DNA of 64,000 bases from Deltaproteobacteria bacterium. GTDB taxonomy: Bacteria > Myxococcota > Kuafuiibacteriia > Kuafuiibacteriales > Kuafuiibacteriaceae. Positions 24,916 to 34,000 of this stretch are shown one piece after another. The stretch lies in the NCBI GenBank assembly GCA_016713425.1, contig JADJPE010000005.1, positions 1,550,001 to 1,614,000 on the forward strand, written 5' to 3'. Position numbers and translations under genes: made by a program. The notes beneath the pieces were generated by a model. The model did not search any database. It had not been told where the DNA came from and saw only the letters and a list, made by a program, of their open reading frames with translations. How positions within the stretch are numbered: position 1 is the first letter of the stretch; every line of letters starts with the position of its first letter.

Positions 24916-24967
24916 GGCCATGTACATCGGCCATGTACATCGGCCATGTACATCCGGCCATGTGGAT
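24916..24967 (+). repeat. 13-bp tandem repeat GGCCATGTACATC, three to four copies
   Basis: Three perfect copies (24916-24954) and one degenerate copy lie in the 202-base gap between the Ser/Thr kinase and the metzincin-like lipoprotein. Each unit contains the palindrome ATGTACAT, so the array presents evenly spaced dyad sites about 13 bp apart, upstream of the lipoprotein start. Confidence 0.85.
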
Positions 24968-25062
24968 GGCGGCCGCGGTGGGCGGTCCCGGAGACGGGGC
25001 GCGTCTCGCATCGGTCGAGTGCCGTATAGTCTCGAGCGCGGCCTTCGCCGAGCGTGGCCGCC

Positions 25063-26529
25063 ATGCTCTGCCGCCGCGCCTGGTATCGCGCACTTCAGTT
25101 CGCCCTCGTCGTCTCACTTGCCGTGCTCACCGGATGCGGAGAGGACGATCCAGCCGCTGGGGCGGGGTTGAAACCTGACGCTGAGACCGATCGCGTGCTC
25201 GATGGCGCGATATCCGATGCCACCTCGGTGCCTGTTCCGGACGCTGCCAACTTGGGTACCGACGGATCGACGGCCGACGTGGAGTCGCCTTCGGCCCTTG
25301 ATGGAGGGAACGGCGACGCGGGTTCGGAGGGGCCGGATGGCGGCGTGGTCACGGCCGACGGTGGCGTGGTCGCTGATGATGGCGGCGTGGTCACGGCTGA
25401 CGGCGGCGTGGTCGCTGATGATGGCGGTGTGGTCACGGCTGACGGCGGCGTGGTCGCTGATGATGGCGGTGTGGTCGCCGATGGTGGCACGCCCGCGGAA
25501 CGGGTCGCGGTCCTTGACCTTGGATTGGTGAGCTTGACGGACGGTTTTTCGGATTCGGTGGAGTTCGATCTACCGGATGATTTGGCAACTTTCACGGTAG
25601 TGATCGATGGTTCTGAGAACGACTACTACATCGTGAGTCGGCTTGAAGGTCCGACGGGTGTCTTGGTGACCGACCAAGAGAGCGGTGATTTCGGATTGCC
25701 GCCGTTCCCGGCCCAGTACAACAGCCCAAACCGCGTCGTTTCACAACGCGAGGGTATTGGAACGGCGTTGTTCCCGAACAACCCGAGCGTGTCCGTTGCC
25801 GGGGGTCGCTACACGATGATCGTGGCCGGGGTTTCGGCGGCGAACCAGTCGCCTGTCAGTGCGACCGTTCATGTGCGGGTGTTGTCGAAGGTTGGCGACA
25901 CGTCGCAGGGTCGGCTTGATTTGTCGCTCTATTTTTCGGGTGCAGCAGGCCTCCAGGCAGACAACGCGCCCACGTCGAGCCTCGTTTTGGGCGCCATTGA
26001 GCAGCTCCGAGGGATTTATGCCGCGGCTGGCGTGGAGATTGGCACGATCGCCTACTACGATGTTGATGCGCGTTTCCGAACGATCGCCTCGATGCAGGGG
26101 GCTGGAAACGACCTCAACCAGCTCTTTCAGCAATCGGCAGGACATGGACCGGGCCTTCACTTCTTCTTTGTCGATCGAATCGAGAACCCCCTCGGATTCG
26201 GAACGATCGGTGGGGTGGCCGGTGGGTTGCCTGGGCCACCGAGGAGTCAAGGTTCAACCGGCGCCGGCGTCGCCGTCGCTGTTGGTTTCGCGAACGACGA
26301 CCCGGAGCTCTTGGCGCACGTGATGGGTCACGAAGGCGGTCACTGGCTTGGGCTCAGCCACACCCAGGAGATCTTCTTCTCGATCGAAGACCAGCTCCCC
26401 GATACCGTGACGGGCCAGGCTGGAAGGGCGAACTTGATGTACCCGGAGGCCTCGGCGAGTGCGGGACACCAGATCAGCCCAAATCAGGCTACCGTGATGC
26501 GATATCACATCGAGACGGTGAATCCGTGA
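25063..26529 (+). CDS. Metzincin-like lipoprotein protease
   Basis: A 488-residue lipoprotein with lipobox VLTGC near residue 25 and a long Asp/Ala/Gly/Val linker made of an 11-residue repeat (DGGVVTADGGV and variants). A beta domain (about 150-270) follows. The C-terminal protease domain has the zinc signature HEGGHWLGLSH (residues 423-433, HExxHxxGxxH) and the Met-turn-like NLMYPEAS further on. That is the metzincin arrangement, with three His ligands and catalytic Glu424. It should act at the cell surface or in the periplasm. GTG at 25054 is an alternative start to the ATG at 25063. The next gene starts 62 bases after its stop. Substrate unknown. Confidence 0.82.
   Translation: MLCRRAWYRALQFALVVSLAVLTGCGEDDPAAGAGLKPDAETDRVLDGAISDATSVPVPDAANLGTDGSTADVESPSALDGGNGDAGSEGPDGGVVTADGGVVADDGGVVTADGGVVADDGGVVTADGGVVADDGGVVADGGTPAERVAVLDLGLVSLTDGFSDSVEFDLPDDLATFTVVIDGSENDYYIVSRLEGPTGVLVTDQESGDFGLPPFPAQYNSPNRVVSQREGIGTALFPNNPSVSVAGGRYTMIVAGVSAANQSPVSATVHVRVLSKVGDTSQGRLDLSLYFSGAAGLQADNAPTSSLVLGAIEQLRGIYAAAGVEIGTIAYYDVDARFRTIASMQGAGNDLNQLFQQSAGHGPGLHFFFVDRIENPLGFGTIGGVAGGLPGPPRSQGSTGAGVAVAVGFANDDPELLAHVMGHEGGHWLGLSHTQEIFFSIEDQLPDTVTGQAGRANLMYPEASASAGHQISPNQATVMRYHIETVNP
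25334..25490 (+). repeat. Coding minisatellite with ~33- and 66-bp periodicity
   Basis: Repeated units of the type GGCGGCGTGGTCGCTGATGA encode the DGGVV(T/A)(A/D)D linker of the protease lipoprotein. Copies are nearly identical, which suggests recent expansion. Confidence 0.9.
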
Positions 26530-26591
26530 GCGCTCATGCCCTCCGTGCCCAAGTGCGAGTGCAAGCCAGAGAAGAGCATCGAAGGAAAGGG

Positions 26592-27299
26592 ATGAATGTC
26601 ATGGGTGTTTCCCGTGTTCGGACGCCGGTCGCCGGTCTGTTTGTTTGCTCGACCACGTTGTTCGCAGCTTTGTTTGCTCATGCGGGTGCATCACCGGCAT
26701 TCGCACGCGGATCTGGATCTGGATCTGGGTCTGGGTCTGGATCTGCATCTGCATCTGCATCTGCATCTGCATCTAAGTCGGCGCAGCCCGAGGCCGAAGC
26801 GATGCCGGGGTCGGCGTTGGCGCCGGTCACGCATCCGCCTAGGGTTCTTCAGCTTCTTGGGCTCATCGACCAATTCGTCGACAAGGCCCAGCTGATCGAA
26901 GCGGGCGCCGATGCGGCCGGCGATACTCTGGCGCGGATTGCTGAAGACACCGAGCTTTTGGCATACCCCCGCATTCGGGCCGCCGCGTATCTCGGGGCCT
27001 TCGACAGCAAGAAGACACGCGCGCGGCTGCGCAGCATGGTCTTCGACCGCACGATTCAGCCACTGGAAATCAGGATCCAGGCGATGCGCTCGATGGCGTT
27101 GCTCGAAGGCCGAGGCGCATCGGAAGTGCTCGTCACCTTGCTTGCGAACGAAGAGCGGGAAGTGCGCGCGGGCGCGGCGCGCCTGCTCGGCAGGCTGGGC
27201 GAAGCGGAGATCCTGCGTAAGCGGTTGGCGCTGAATCTGGAGCCGGATGCGTACGTGCGCTCGGTCCTCGTCCAGTACGCGAGCCAGAGCGCGCGATAG
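26592..27299 (+). CDS. Exported HEAT-repeat-like protein
   Basis: A 235-residue protein with a signal peptide (cleavage near PAFA-RGSG), a (SG)n(SA)n linker encoded by a 6-bp microsatellite at about 26707-26775, and an all-helical C-terminus of HEAT/PBS-lyase-type repeats (LAYPRIRAAAYLGAF, IRIQAMRSMALLEG, EREVRAGAARLLGRLGEAE, DAYVRSVLVQYA). Such repeats are protein-binding scaffolds. The ATG at 26592 has GAAGGAAAGGG directly upstream and is preferred to the GTG at 26526, which overlaps the upstream stop. It is probably in one operon with the metzincin-like lipoprotein, perhaps as a partner or chaperone (inference). Confidence 0.75.
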   Translation: MNVMGVSRVRTPVAGLFVCSTTLFAALFAHAGASPAFARGSGSGSGSGSGSASASASASASKSAQPEAEAMPGSALAPVTHPPRVLQLLGLIDQFVDKAQLIEAGADAAGDTLARIAEDTELLAYPRIRAAAYLGAFDSKKTRARLRSMVFDRTIQPLEIRIQAMRSMALLEGRGASEVLVTLLANEEREVRAGAARLLGRLGEAEILRKRLALNLEPDAYVRSVLVQYASQSAR

Positions 27300-27404
27300 C
27301 GTTGCGATGCCGGCGGGCCCCCGTCCTCGGCCCGAACCTGGCGTGAGCGCGCTCCGGCCTTCCAGACGGCGGCTCGGCCCGGGCCAGCCCGAATCGGCTT
27401 TGAC

Positions 27405-27503
27405 GGGCTGTTGATGGGCTGCTGCTGGGCTGCTGCTGGGCTGCTGCTGGGCTGCTGCTGGGCTGCTGCTGGGCTGCTGCTGGGCTGCTGCTGGGCTGCT
27501 GGG
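27405..27503 (+). repeat. 11-bp tandem repeat GGGCTGCTGCT, about nine copies
   Basis: Nearly perfect copies fill the middle of the 350-base gap between the HEAT-repeat gene (stop 27299) and the HicB-like gene. The first copy (27405-27415) is degenerate and the next seven are exact. The period is close to one DNA helical turn. All frames are open on the minus strand, which creates long false ORFs. Nothing else is seen in the gap. Confidence 0.95.
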
Positions 27504-27649
27504 CGGGGACAAGGGGGGTCTGAATTCGGCGGGGCAGCCCTCTGGGTCATCCGCGAGCCCGCCGCCCAGGCGTGATCGCGTCGATCCGCGTCGATCGGCC
27601 AAGTACCGACTTGGCAAGCCGTGGTTGTCCGCCTACGGTCCCGCCCGTT

Positions 27650-28201
27650 GTGGCAGACGATAGAGCCTACCGACTGATGCTGAACTTCAACCCCGAACGC
27701 GAGAAATACGTCGCCCGGGTGCTTGAGCTTGGAATTGAGGCCGAAGGCGACAGCCGCGCCGAGGCGCTCGCCGCGGCCGAAGGAGAGGTCGAGACCCGCG
27801 TGGCTGAGCTGGTGCAGTCGGGCGGTACCTTGGCGCCGTTGGCCACGCCGCTCGTTCCGGTCGAGTCCATGACGCTCGCGCTGAATCCGATCCTGCGTCA
27901 GGACCTCGCGGCCCAAGCCGCTCGCCACGGACTCACCGAGGAGGCGCTGGCCACTCAACTCCTTGCGCAGGGACTCGGCTGGCTCGAGGGCTTGCAACGT
28001 GCGCTCGGCGGGCATTCGGCAGAGCGCTCGAATGCATCGGGTGAGCGTCCCCGTCCGCAGCCCGACTCCGCGGCCGAATCGCGAGGGCCGGTGCGTCGAA
28101 AGCGTCGCGAGGGCTACCATGGCGACCTCGAAGACAAGGCCAATTTCATGGACTATGTGCGGAATCTGGAACGTGGTGCTGGCCGCAATCGCGGCCGCTA
28201 G
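27650..28201 (+). CDS. HicB-like protein (partial HicB fold plus ribbon-helix-helix-like helix pair)
   Basis: A 183-residue protein. Residues 8-65 read like a HicB antitoxin-type fold: a strand pair (YRLMLNFNPEREKYVARVLEL), GIEAEGDSRAEALAAAEGEVETRVAEL. The segment SMTLALNPILRQDLAAQAARHGLTEEALATQLLAQGL resembles a ribbon-helix-helix DNA-binding module. The tail is polar and basic. No HicA toxin gene lies next to it, so it is either an orphan regulator or only distantly related. The frame opens at GTG 27572; GTG 27650 is preferred because it starts at the fold. Family membership is uncertain. Confidence 0.6.
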   Translation: MADDRAYRLMLNFNPEREKYVARVLELGIEAEGDSRAEALAAAEGEVETRVAELVQSGGTLAPLATPLVPVESMTLALNPILRQDLAAQAARHGLTEEALATQLLAQGLGWLEGLQRALGGHSAERSNASGERPRPQPDSAAESRGPVRRKRREGYHGDLEDKANFMDYVRNLERGAGRNRGR

Positions 28202-28277
28202 GCTCGCGGATTCGGCGGCGCACTGACGCATGGCCGCGCATCAGCCACCGATTGGTGGCGGACGCGAAGGGCCCGTC

Positions 28278-28574
28278 CTATTTCAGCATCACAAAGAGCT
28301 TTGACGAGGCGACAATTCGTCCCGCGTCCTCTTTCTGAACCTGCTTGTAGAAATCGCAGGCCATGCAGTTTGCGAGCTTTGCCGCGTAGGAGCCCTGCAC
28401 CTTTCCGCCACACAGGGTTCCTGTCATCACCCAACAGGCTCGACCGCCGTTCTGGCCTCCGTGGACGCCCGCAAGCCGTCTTTCGGTGGCGGCCGGACAC
28501 ACGCCCAACTCCTTGACTTTCGCGCCTCCGACCTCACGGCCACACTTCTTAATCTGCCAGCAATTCTGTGCCAT
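28278..28574 (-). CDS. Two-CW domain protein
   Basis: A 98-residue soluble protein that opens with AQNCWQIKKCGRE and has a second Cys-Trp segment GRACWVMTGTLCGG, plus CPAA and CMACDFYK. The paired CW blocks and spaced cysteines match the small two-CW domain family seen in sediment and myxobacterial genomes, which probably binds a metal or cluster. The ATG at 28574 (MAQNCW) is preferred to the frame opening at 28640 because GGGAGAAGAG directly precedes it. It is convergent with the HicB-like gene. The function is not established. Confidence 0.75.
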   Translation of the reverse strand: MAQNCWQIKKCGREVGGAKVKELGVCPAATERRLAGVHGGQNGGRACWVMTGTLCGGKVQGSYAAKLANCMACDFYKQVQKEDAGRIVASSKLFVMLK

Positions 28575-28771
28575 CTCTTCTCCCAGTCTCGCGCGAGTCG
28601 CGCTTAGAGCACCCCTCTTGTTCCCAATTGAGTCGACCACGAACGCTTGAGCTTTATGACTTGAGGCATATTTATTCTGGGGTGCGTTGGTCGCGCCGTC
28701 TCGGAGGGCTGAACGGACCAGTACGGTCGTCCGCGGAATGGTGGGCGGCCAGCCGTTACGGGGCTCCGAAG

Positions 28772-29338
28772 CTAGAGGGTCGGTGTGACGGCGAGATAGA
28801 GCTTCGACCCGTCGGGTGTCTTGAACGCGAGCGCGACGGTCGTGTCCGGTTTCTGCCGGGTGGATGTATCGAACCGGAGCTCGGGGATCTCGACCCGAAG
28901 ACGTACCTCGGAGGTCGAGATGCCCAGCGCGGTGACGCCCAAGTGCTGAGCTGAATTCGGGTTACCCCGGCTAAGGATCTCGAGCTGAACGCGTGCGCCC
29001 TCGCTCACGGCAGGGGTGCTGAGCTCGTCCAGAACACGCGCCCCCGTGTAGCCAACCTCCTCGAGGTGTTTGCGCACATTGCCGCGGATCCGCGCGTCAA
29101 ATGCGCCATCACGCCGGTTGGCTTCGATCACGAGGATGTGAAGCTTCACGCCGCCCGACGCCTGAGCTGCCCTCGTGTCGGATTCAGATTGCGTAGGGTT
29201 GGGATCCTCGCCGGTCGCCAGAGCGATGGGCGCAACGGATACGTAGAGCGAGAACGCGGTGGCCACAGCGAACGCAGAGCGCCTGACCTTTCGGGCTCGA
29301 TCGTTGCCTACGCATTTCGTGTTCCGCCGGGATCGCAT
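28772..29338 (-). CDS. Secreted protein in the sigma / anti-sigma cluster
   Basis: A 188-residue exported protein: Arg-rich start, hydrophobic core (AFAVATAFSLYVSVAPIALA) and a compact mixed domain from about residue 65 (VKLHILVIEANRRDG...GNVRKHLEEVGYTGARVLDEL...KLYLAVTPTL). No known family is recognised. AAGGA precedes the ATG at 29338 by 8 bases, which is why it is chosen over the frame opening at 29374. It follows the anti-sigma gene by 66 bases on the same strand, so it is likely part of the same regulon and may be the sensor input or a target of the sigma factor (inference). Confidence 0.65.
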   Translation of the reverse strand: MRSRRNTKCVGNDRARKVRRSAFAVATAFSLYVSVAPIALATGEDPNPTQSESDTRAAQASGGVKLHILVIEANRRDGAFDARIRGNVRKHLEEVGYTGARVLDELSTPAVSEGARVQLEILSRGNPNSAQHLGVTALGISTSEVRLRVEIPELRFDTSTRQKPDTTVALAFKTPDGSKLYLAVTPTL

Positions 29339-29404
29339 GACGTCAGTCCTTATCACCGCTTTCGCGGCTATCACAAAGCCATCTTCGTTCGCGTCTTGTG
29401 GGTC

Positions 29405-30193
29405 CTACCCCGCGGTGAACCGATCGAGATACACGACAGTGAGATCGTCTCCGGGGACGACGATGACATCGCCCGCAAAGCTCATCTCTTCGAGCAACAC
29501 GCCTTCCGGTTGACCCTTTCTATCCTCGAGCGCCGGCATCCAAGGGGCGGCCCTGCTTTGACTTGCCTGCTGCGCGCCTCGCACCGGCTGCGCTCGATTG
29601 TCCGGTTTCACGAGGAACAAGGCGACCGCCGCCATGGCAAGTGCCGCCACCGGCCAGAGTTTGCGCTTCAACCCGGCGCCGTCGTGGCTGGCACCCAGAG
29701 CACTCAGAGGTCGGGCGCGAACTCCGGCGCGATCCCGCACGGTCTGCGCATCTCGCCAGATCCGACGCTCGACCTCATCCTTGAAGTTGCGTTCGAGGTT
29801 TGGGCCGATGTCGTGGAGCTCTTGTTCGATCTGGTCGCGCAGCTCGCCGACGGCGAGCGTTTCCATCGCCGTGCTCCTCGGCGCGCGATCGCGCTCGTGA
29901 CGGTCGATCCTGCGCCAAACGCCAGCCGCGAAGGCGTTCCACTCGTCCTCCCGCTGCGACACCTCGCCGTCGACCGTGGCGCGCAACAGCTCACCTATCG
30001 TGAAGCGCGCCCGAGCCTCTGTCCGTGGCTCAGGGTCGGCTTGTCCATGGGGCTTGGCCTTGGGACGTGCCTCCCCGTCAGTCCGTGTCTCGGTCTCCCG
30101 CGGTGGAGCGGTCTCGCCTGGTTGGGGTCGAGGTTGAGCTTGAGCTTGAGCTTGAGCTTGAGATTGAGATTGAGATTGGTCGTTCTTACTCAC
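29405..30193 (-). CDS. Membrane-anchored putative anti-sigma factor
   Basis: A 262-residue protein whose GTG start overlaps the stop of the ECF sigma gene by GTGA. The N-terminus is a Gln/Ala-Ser repeat encoded by a 6-bp microsatellite (about 30126-30178). A cytoplasmic helical domain follows (FTIGELLRATVDGEVSQREDEWNAFAAGVWRRID...), then one TM helix (LWPVAALAMAAVALFLV, about 178-194) and a short periplasmic domain ending LTVVYLDRFTAG. Gene order, overlap and topology are those of ECF anti-sigma factors. No classical zinc-binding HxxxCxxC motif is visible, so it is not a ZAS-type member. Confidence 0.7.
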   Translation of the reverse strand: MSKNDQSQSQSQAQAQAQAQPRPQPGETAPPRETETRTDGEARPKAKPHGQADPEPRTEARARFTIGELLRATVDGEVSQREDEWNAFAAGVWRRIDRHERDRAPRSTAMETLAVGELRDQIEQELHDIGPNLERNFKDEVERRIWRDAQTVRDRAGVRARPLSALGASHDGAGLKRKLWPVAALAMAAVALFLVKPDNRAQPVRGAQQASQSRAAPWMPALEDRKGQPEGVLLEEMSFAGDVIVVPGDDLTVVYLDRFTAG

Positions 30194-30912
30194 CGCGCGG
30201 CTCCTACGCCCGCCAGACTTAGCCTGAAATCATCGGCGATCTCTTCGCCACGCTCCACGTAGGGCTCGAGCAGAGCCTTCAGGTTCTGCCGGGCGTGGAA
30301 GAGTCGGCTCATGACGGTGCCTTTTGAGATGGAGAGAACCTCCGCCATTTCCTCGTATGACAGCCCCTCGACCTCTCGCAGCACAATGATCGCCCGATGC
30401 TTTTCGCTCAGACGCATCATCGCCCGATGCAGCACGGCGCTCAGCTCTTGCCGGGTGGCGGCTTCGTCGGGCTTGCCGACGATGCCGCATCCGTCGACCT
30501 CGGACGTTTCTTCGAGCCGCTCGGGTTTGAGCTCCACGCCGCGCCGACGGGACTTCTGTCGGAGCAGGTCGATGCTTAGGTTGTACGCGATCCGATAGAC
30601 CCATGTGTAGAACGCAGCGCTTCCTTCGAAACGGTCAAGGTGCCGGTAGGCGCGCACGAAGGTTTCCTGCGCCACGTCCCACGCGTCCTCCCGCTGCCGC
30701 AAGAGCCCGAAAGCGAGTGCGTACACCCGCCGCTGATGTCGTTCGACCAGTTGTCCAAAGGCTCGACGATCGCCGGTTTGGGCGCGGGCGACGAGCGCTT
30801 GGTCCTCGGCTCTCGCCTGGTCCTTCGCGGGTTGCCCTGGCGCACCCTGCCTTGTATTCGCATCCTCGCCGTTCACGGGAAGAGCGACGCCTTCGTCGGT
30901 TGGTTTCTTCAT
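30190..30912 (-). CDS. ECF RNA polymerase sigma factor (RpoE-type)
   Basis: A 240-residue group 4 sigma factor. Region 2 spans about residues 45-115 (AFGQLVERHQRRVYALAFGLLRQREDAWDVAQETFVRAYRHLDRFEG, AFYTWVYRIAYNLSIDLLR), and region 4 about 160-215 (LSEKHRAIIVLREVEGLSYEEMAEVLSISKGTVMSRLFHARQNLK). The family directs RNA polymerase to stress or envelope promoters and is held by a cognate anti-sigma factor, here the overlapping next gene. The N-terminal 40 residues are a low-complexity extension. It is divergent from the DUF4175 operon, with 132 bases between them that may hold promoters for both. Confidence 0.93.
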   Translation of the reverse strand: MKKPTDEGVALPVNGEDANTRQGAPGQPAKDQARAEDQALVARAQTGDRRAFGQLVERHQRRVYALAFGLLRQREDAWDVAQETFVRAYRHLDRFEGSAAFYTWVYRIAYNLSIDLLRQKSRRRGVELKPERLEETSEVDGCGIVGKPDEAATRQELSAVLHRAMMRLSEKHRAIIVLREVEGLSYEEMAEVLSISKGTVMSRLFHARQNLKALLEPYVERGEEIADDFRLSLAGVGAAR

Positions 30913-31044
30913 GACCTGGCCGCCCGTGCGCGCGCTCTCGAAGCTTCGCCTAAACGTTCACCCTGAGGCAGCTAGAAAATACCCGCTGACCACGTGCGAT
31001 CGGGTGACGAAGGGGTGGCCAGCGTCGTGCTATCGTAGCTGTGC

Positions 31045-34000
31045 ATGCCCGCCGCCGTCGACCCCGCCTCGGCCCCGGCTCCGGCCCCGGGTCCGGCTCC
31101 GGCCCCGGCACCGGCCCCGCTCTCGCCTTCGTCCTCGTCTTCGTCGCCTTCCTCGGTCGCGGCTTTTGGCTCTCCGTCGTCCTCGCTCGCCCGGACTCTG
31201 CGCGTCGCGAGGCGAGCGTTGCGCCGCAAGGTCATCCTTTACGCGGTCTTGATGGCTCCGATGGTGATCGCGATGGCGACACTGTCGGGGATTGCGGGCA
31301 TTGCGCTCGGGGGAGGGCCGAATCTGGTTGCGACGCTTCAGCTCGCGGTGGGGGTGGGCGGCATCGTCTATCTCTTGGTTCGACATGTCTGTGTCTATCG
31401 AGCCTTTCGCGATACGCGGTCGGTTGCGATTTGGCTGGACCGTGCACTCTCGCGCGACCGACCCGAACTCGAATCACGCCTTCTCTCAGCCGTTGAGCTT
31501 GCCCGCGATCGGGGTCGCTTCGGCGAAAGTCGTGCCTTGTCGGACGCGGCGATCTTGCAGGCGACTACGCTCGTGGATGGCGCCGAGCACCGATTGCGAC
31601 GGCTCATTTGGACTGAGGCGTGGCCGGGGATTCGTCGCCGTATCGTCGGCCTTTCAATCTCGGGTCTTGCGATCGTCGGTACCTTCATCGTTGCCTCGGA
31701 TGCACTCCATCGGAGCTGGGCCTCGCTGTTGGCGTTGGGTGCGGGTCGAACCGCATTCCTGGTCACGCTCCCCGATCCGCGCTTGAGTGACCTGAGGATC
31801 TTGTACAAGTACCCAGCCTACAGCGGTCGCCTTGATGAGACGCAAAACGATGGATCGGGTGACATCCTGGCGCTTCCGGGCACGGAGATCATCATCGATG
31901 CGCGCGCGCGATATGCCTTCGCAGACGCGACGTTGGTCGTCGGCGCGGGCGAGGACGATGTCCGTTCGCTCGAGCAGAACCGAGTCGAGCCGTCGGGCTC
32001 CGCTCCAAATTCGTCCTCCAATTCTTCCGTCGTCCCGGCCACGGTCGACGACCGGCACATCCGGGCTTCGTTTGTCGTCACGCGCGCCGGCCGCTATCGC
32101 TTTCGCGCCACCGATCTCGAGGGGCGTCGTTACGAGGAGCTGCGTGGCCATGAGATTCGGCTCGAGCTCGACGATCCCCCCGAAGTCACGCTGCTCGAGC
32201 CGGTGGACAGTCCGCTCGAGGTCAACGAACGCGACCGTATTCGAGTTGCGTTCGAGGCACGTGATGACTTTGGGTTGAACGAGACGGCGCTCGTCTGGCG
32301 GGTGTTGGGTACGAACCGTGAGGGACGAATTCGCCTGCCACTACCGGCGCGCGAAGACTCGAGTCACCTTGGCTCGGGTACCTTCGACCTTGCGAAGCTC
32401 GATCTCAAGCCGGGCGACCGCATTGCCTATACGGTCGAGGCGCTCGACAACGACACGATCAACGGACCCAAGGTCGGTTCGAGCCGAACGCTCGAGCTGC
32501 GTATCTATTCAAAAGACGAACACCATCGCGAGGTCTTGGCGATTCAGGGTCAGGCGCTCGACGAGTTGGTCCATATCTTGGGCGACAATCTCGAGGCTCC
32601 GTTCTCGATCGACCGACCCACCGATCAAGAAGTCTATGGCACGCTGCTCGCTTCGGCGAGACGGATTGTCGAGCGCGCGACCCGAGCCGATACGCTCTTG
32701 CGGCGCGCCGCTTTGGCGATCAAAGCCGACCCGCTCGGACGCCCCGAGGTTGCCGCGGCGTTTGAAGAAGCGCGGCGGCGCCTCTCCATGGATGCGGGGC
32801 GAAAGGCTAAGGCGCTCTCCGGAATCGAGCGAGCGCAACACAAGAAACTCCGGTTCGATCCCAAGGTCGCTCGGCGTGTCGCGCGCTCGCAAGCGTCGAT
32901 GGTCAGCGGGCTCGAGAAGAACGCGGTGTATCTCGCCGACCTCTTGAACGAACAGCGGATGACGGACGCCGAACGCCTCGTCAAGTCGCTCCGCGAGGCG
33001 CAGAATGATTTGCGCGAAGCCATTCTTGCGTATCGCGACGCGCCCGACGCTGAGAAGCGGCGCCAAATCGCGGACTCGATTCGTGACATCAAGGAAAAGA
33101 TCCGCGAGATCGGTCGCGAGCTGGGCAAGATGAGCTCATCGATCCCACAGGACCTCGTCAACCAAGATGCGCTCGAGTCCGAAGACAGCATGAAGATGAT
33201 GGATAGCGTCGAGAGGCGGATGGAAGACGGTGACCTCGATGGTGCGATGGCCCAGCTCGATCGCATGCTCTCCGCGTCCGAAGAGATGATCGCGAGCCTG
33301 CAATCGGGGCGGTCCGAGCTCTCGCGCCGCGAATACAGTGAGATCACGGAGCGTGCGCAGAAGATCTGGGACGATCTATCCAAGCTCGAGAAAAGCGAGC
33401 GTCGCGTCGCGGCGGCCACGGAGTCGATCGCGAAGAACGTCCTCGACCGCATGAAGGCGCGCCTTGGAAGTGCCGAAGAGTTCGTCGAACAACAGCTGCG
33501 CCGTCTCGGATCGGCCAAGAAAAACATCGACCGCGCGCGCCCTCCGCCGATCTTCTCAGCTGAAGGCGATGAATTCGATGTGGTGGCGAGGCGAGTCGAT
33601 GACGCTGAGCGTGCATTTCAGGCGCACGACTTTGGCTCTGCCAAAGAGATGGTCGAGTTGGCTCGCGACAACGTGGGCGCGCTCGAGCGTGACGCGCACC
33701 GGCGCGCTGAGTACGCGCGCCGATTCGGAGATTTTCTCGGTGATTCCGGCTCGGCGGCCAAGGCCGAGGAGGAGCTTAGGCGGACCGTACCGATCTTGGA
33801 GGAGATCCTCCAGGATCTGGATCGTCTCATGCCATCGCCAGAGTCCATGCTTCAAGGCAATGAGCGCAAAGAGCTCGAGCGTCATCGCCAACGCCAAAGC
33901 GAGCTGGCCAAAGATGCCGAGCGGCTCGACCGCGCGCTCCAGGAGCTCGGCGAGCAGCTTCCCATCGTCGGCCCGGAAGTCAGCAAGATGCTGGAGGAAG

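Noticed and set aside
25334..25490. CRISPR-like repeat.
   Set aside because: Repeats are in-frame coding sequence inside the protease lipoprotein.
27405..27503. CRISPR array.
   Set aside because: Units are directly adjacent with no unique spacers and no cas genes nearby.
26691..28231. Minus-strand frames with Gln-Pro-Ser-Ala repeats.
   Set aside because: Created by the 11-bp repeat array; they overlap the HEAT-repeat and HicB-like genes.
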